From an uncultured Clostridiaceae bacterium (GTDB lineage: Bacteria > Bacillota > Clostridia > Lachnospirales > Lachnospiraceae): a stretch of DNA of 5,845 bases. Below, piece by piece: positions 5,830 to 5,845 of the stretch. Numbering within the stretch: the stretch's first letter is position 1; each line of letters starts with the position of its first letter. A program made the position numbers and the translations under genes. The notes beneath the pieces were generated by a model. It did not search any database, was not told the origin of the DNA, and saw nothing but the letters and a program-made list of their open reading frames with translations. Location of the stretch: assembly GCA_947175375.1 (NCBI GenBank), contig CAMWMT010000195.1:1-5845 (forward strand), in the 5' to 3' direction.

Positions 5830-5845
5830 CAGGCGTATGCCGGAC

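Overview
The window looks like a chromosomal segment of an anaerobic Firmicute, most likely a gut Lachnospiraceae-type Clostridium relative. The evidence is moderate GC, strong AGGAGG-type ribosome binding sites, sigma-A-type promoters, a long-form PRPP synthetase N-terminus, stand-alone fermentative Fe-ADH and ALDH genes, and a LeuA-like synthase resembling the clostridial (Re)-citrate synthases. No tRNA, rRNA, CRISPR array, transposase or phage gene is visible.

Layout. Positions 1-312 (minus) hold the 5' part of a ribose-phosphate pyrophosphokinase gene that runs off the left edge. A compact 176-bp divergent intergenic region carries a recognisable promoter for each direction. To the right, an iron-containing alcohol dehydrogenase (489-1691) and a class-3-type aldehyde dehydrogenase (1695-3065) are separated by 3 nt and form an operon. 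A small HicB-family protein (3128-3406) follows after 62 nt with no visible terminator and no HicA partner.

The 333-bp gap 3407-3739 is the most structured part of the window. It begins with a 193-bp imperfect inverted repeat (3417-3609) whose core is two perfect 21-nt arms. It continues with a T-run, a near-consensus promoter (TTGACA, 16 bp, TAAAAT), two GTATAC palindromes at and just after the -10 box, and a small GCTGCAGC-flanked leader hairpin. This region drives a two-gene operon: a LeuA/homocitrate-synthase-like enzyme (3740-5149), best read as a candidate (Re)-citrate synthase, and a FadR/FCD-type GntR regulator (5149-5829) coupled to it through a TAATG overlap. The simplest reading is an autoregulated operon: the GntR protein would bind the GTATAC sites and control entry of acetyl-CoA into citrate, and so 2-oxoglutarate/glutamate synthesis, in response to an unidentified ligand.

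No clearly new defence or mobile system is present. The items most worth follow-up are the long palindrome, the enzyme's true specificity, and the operator-like array.
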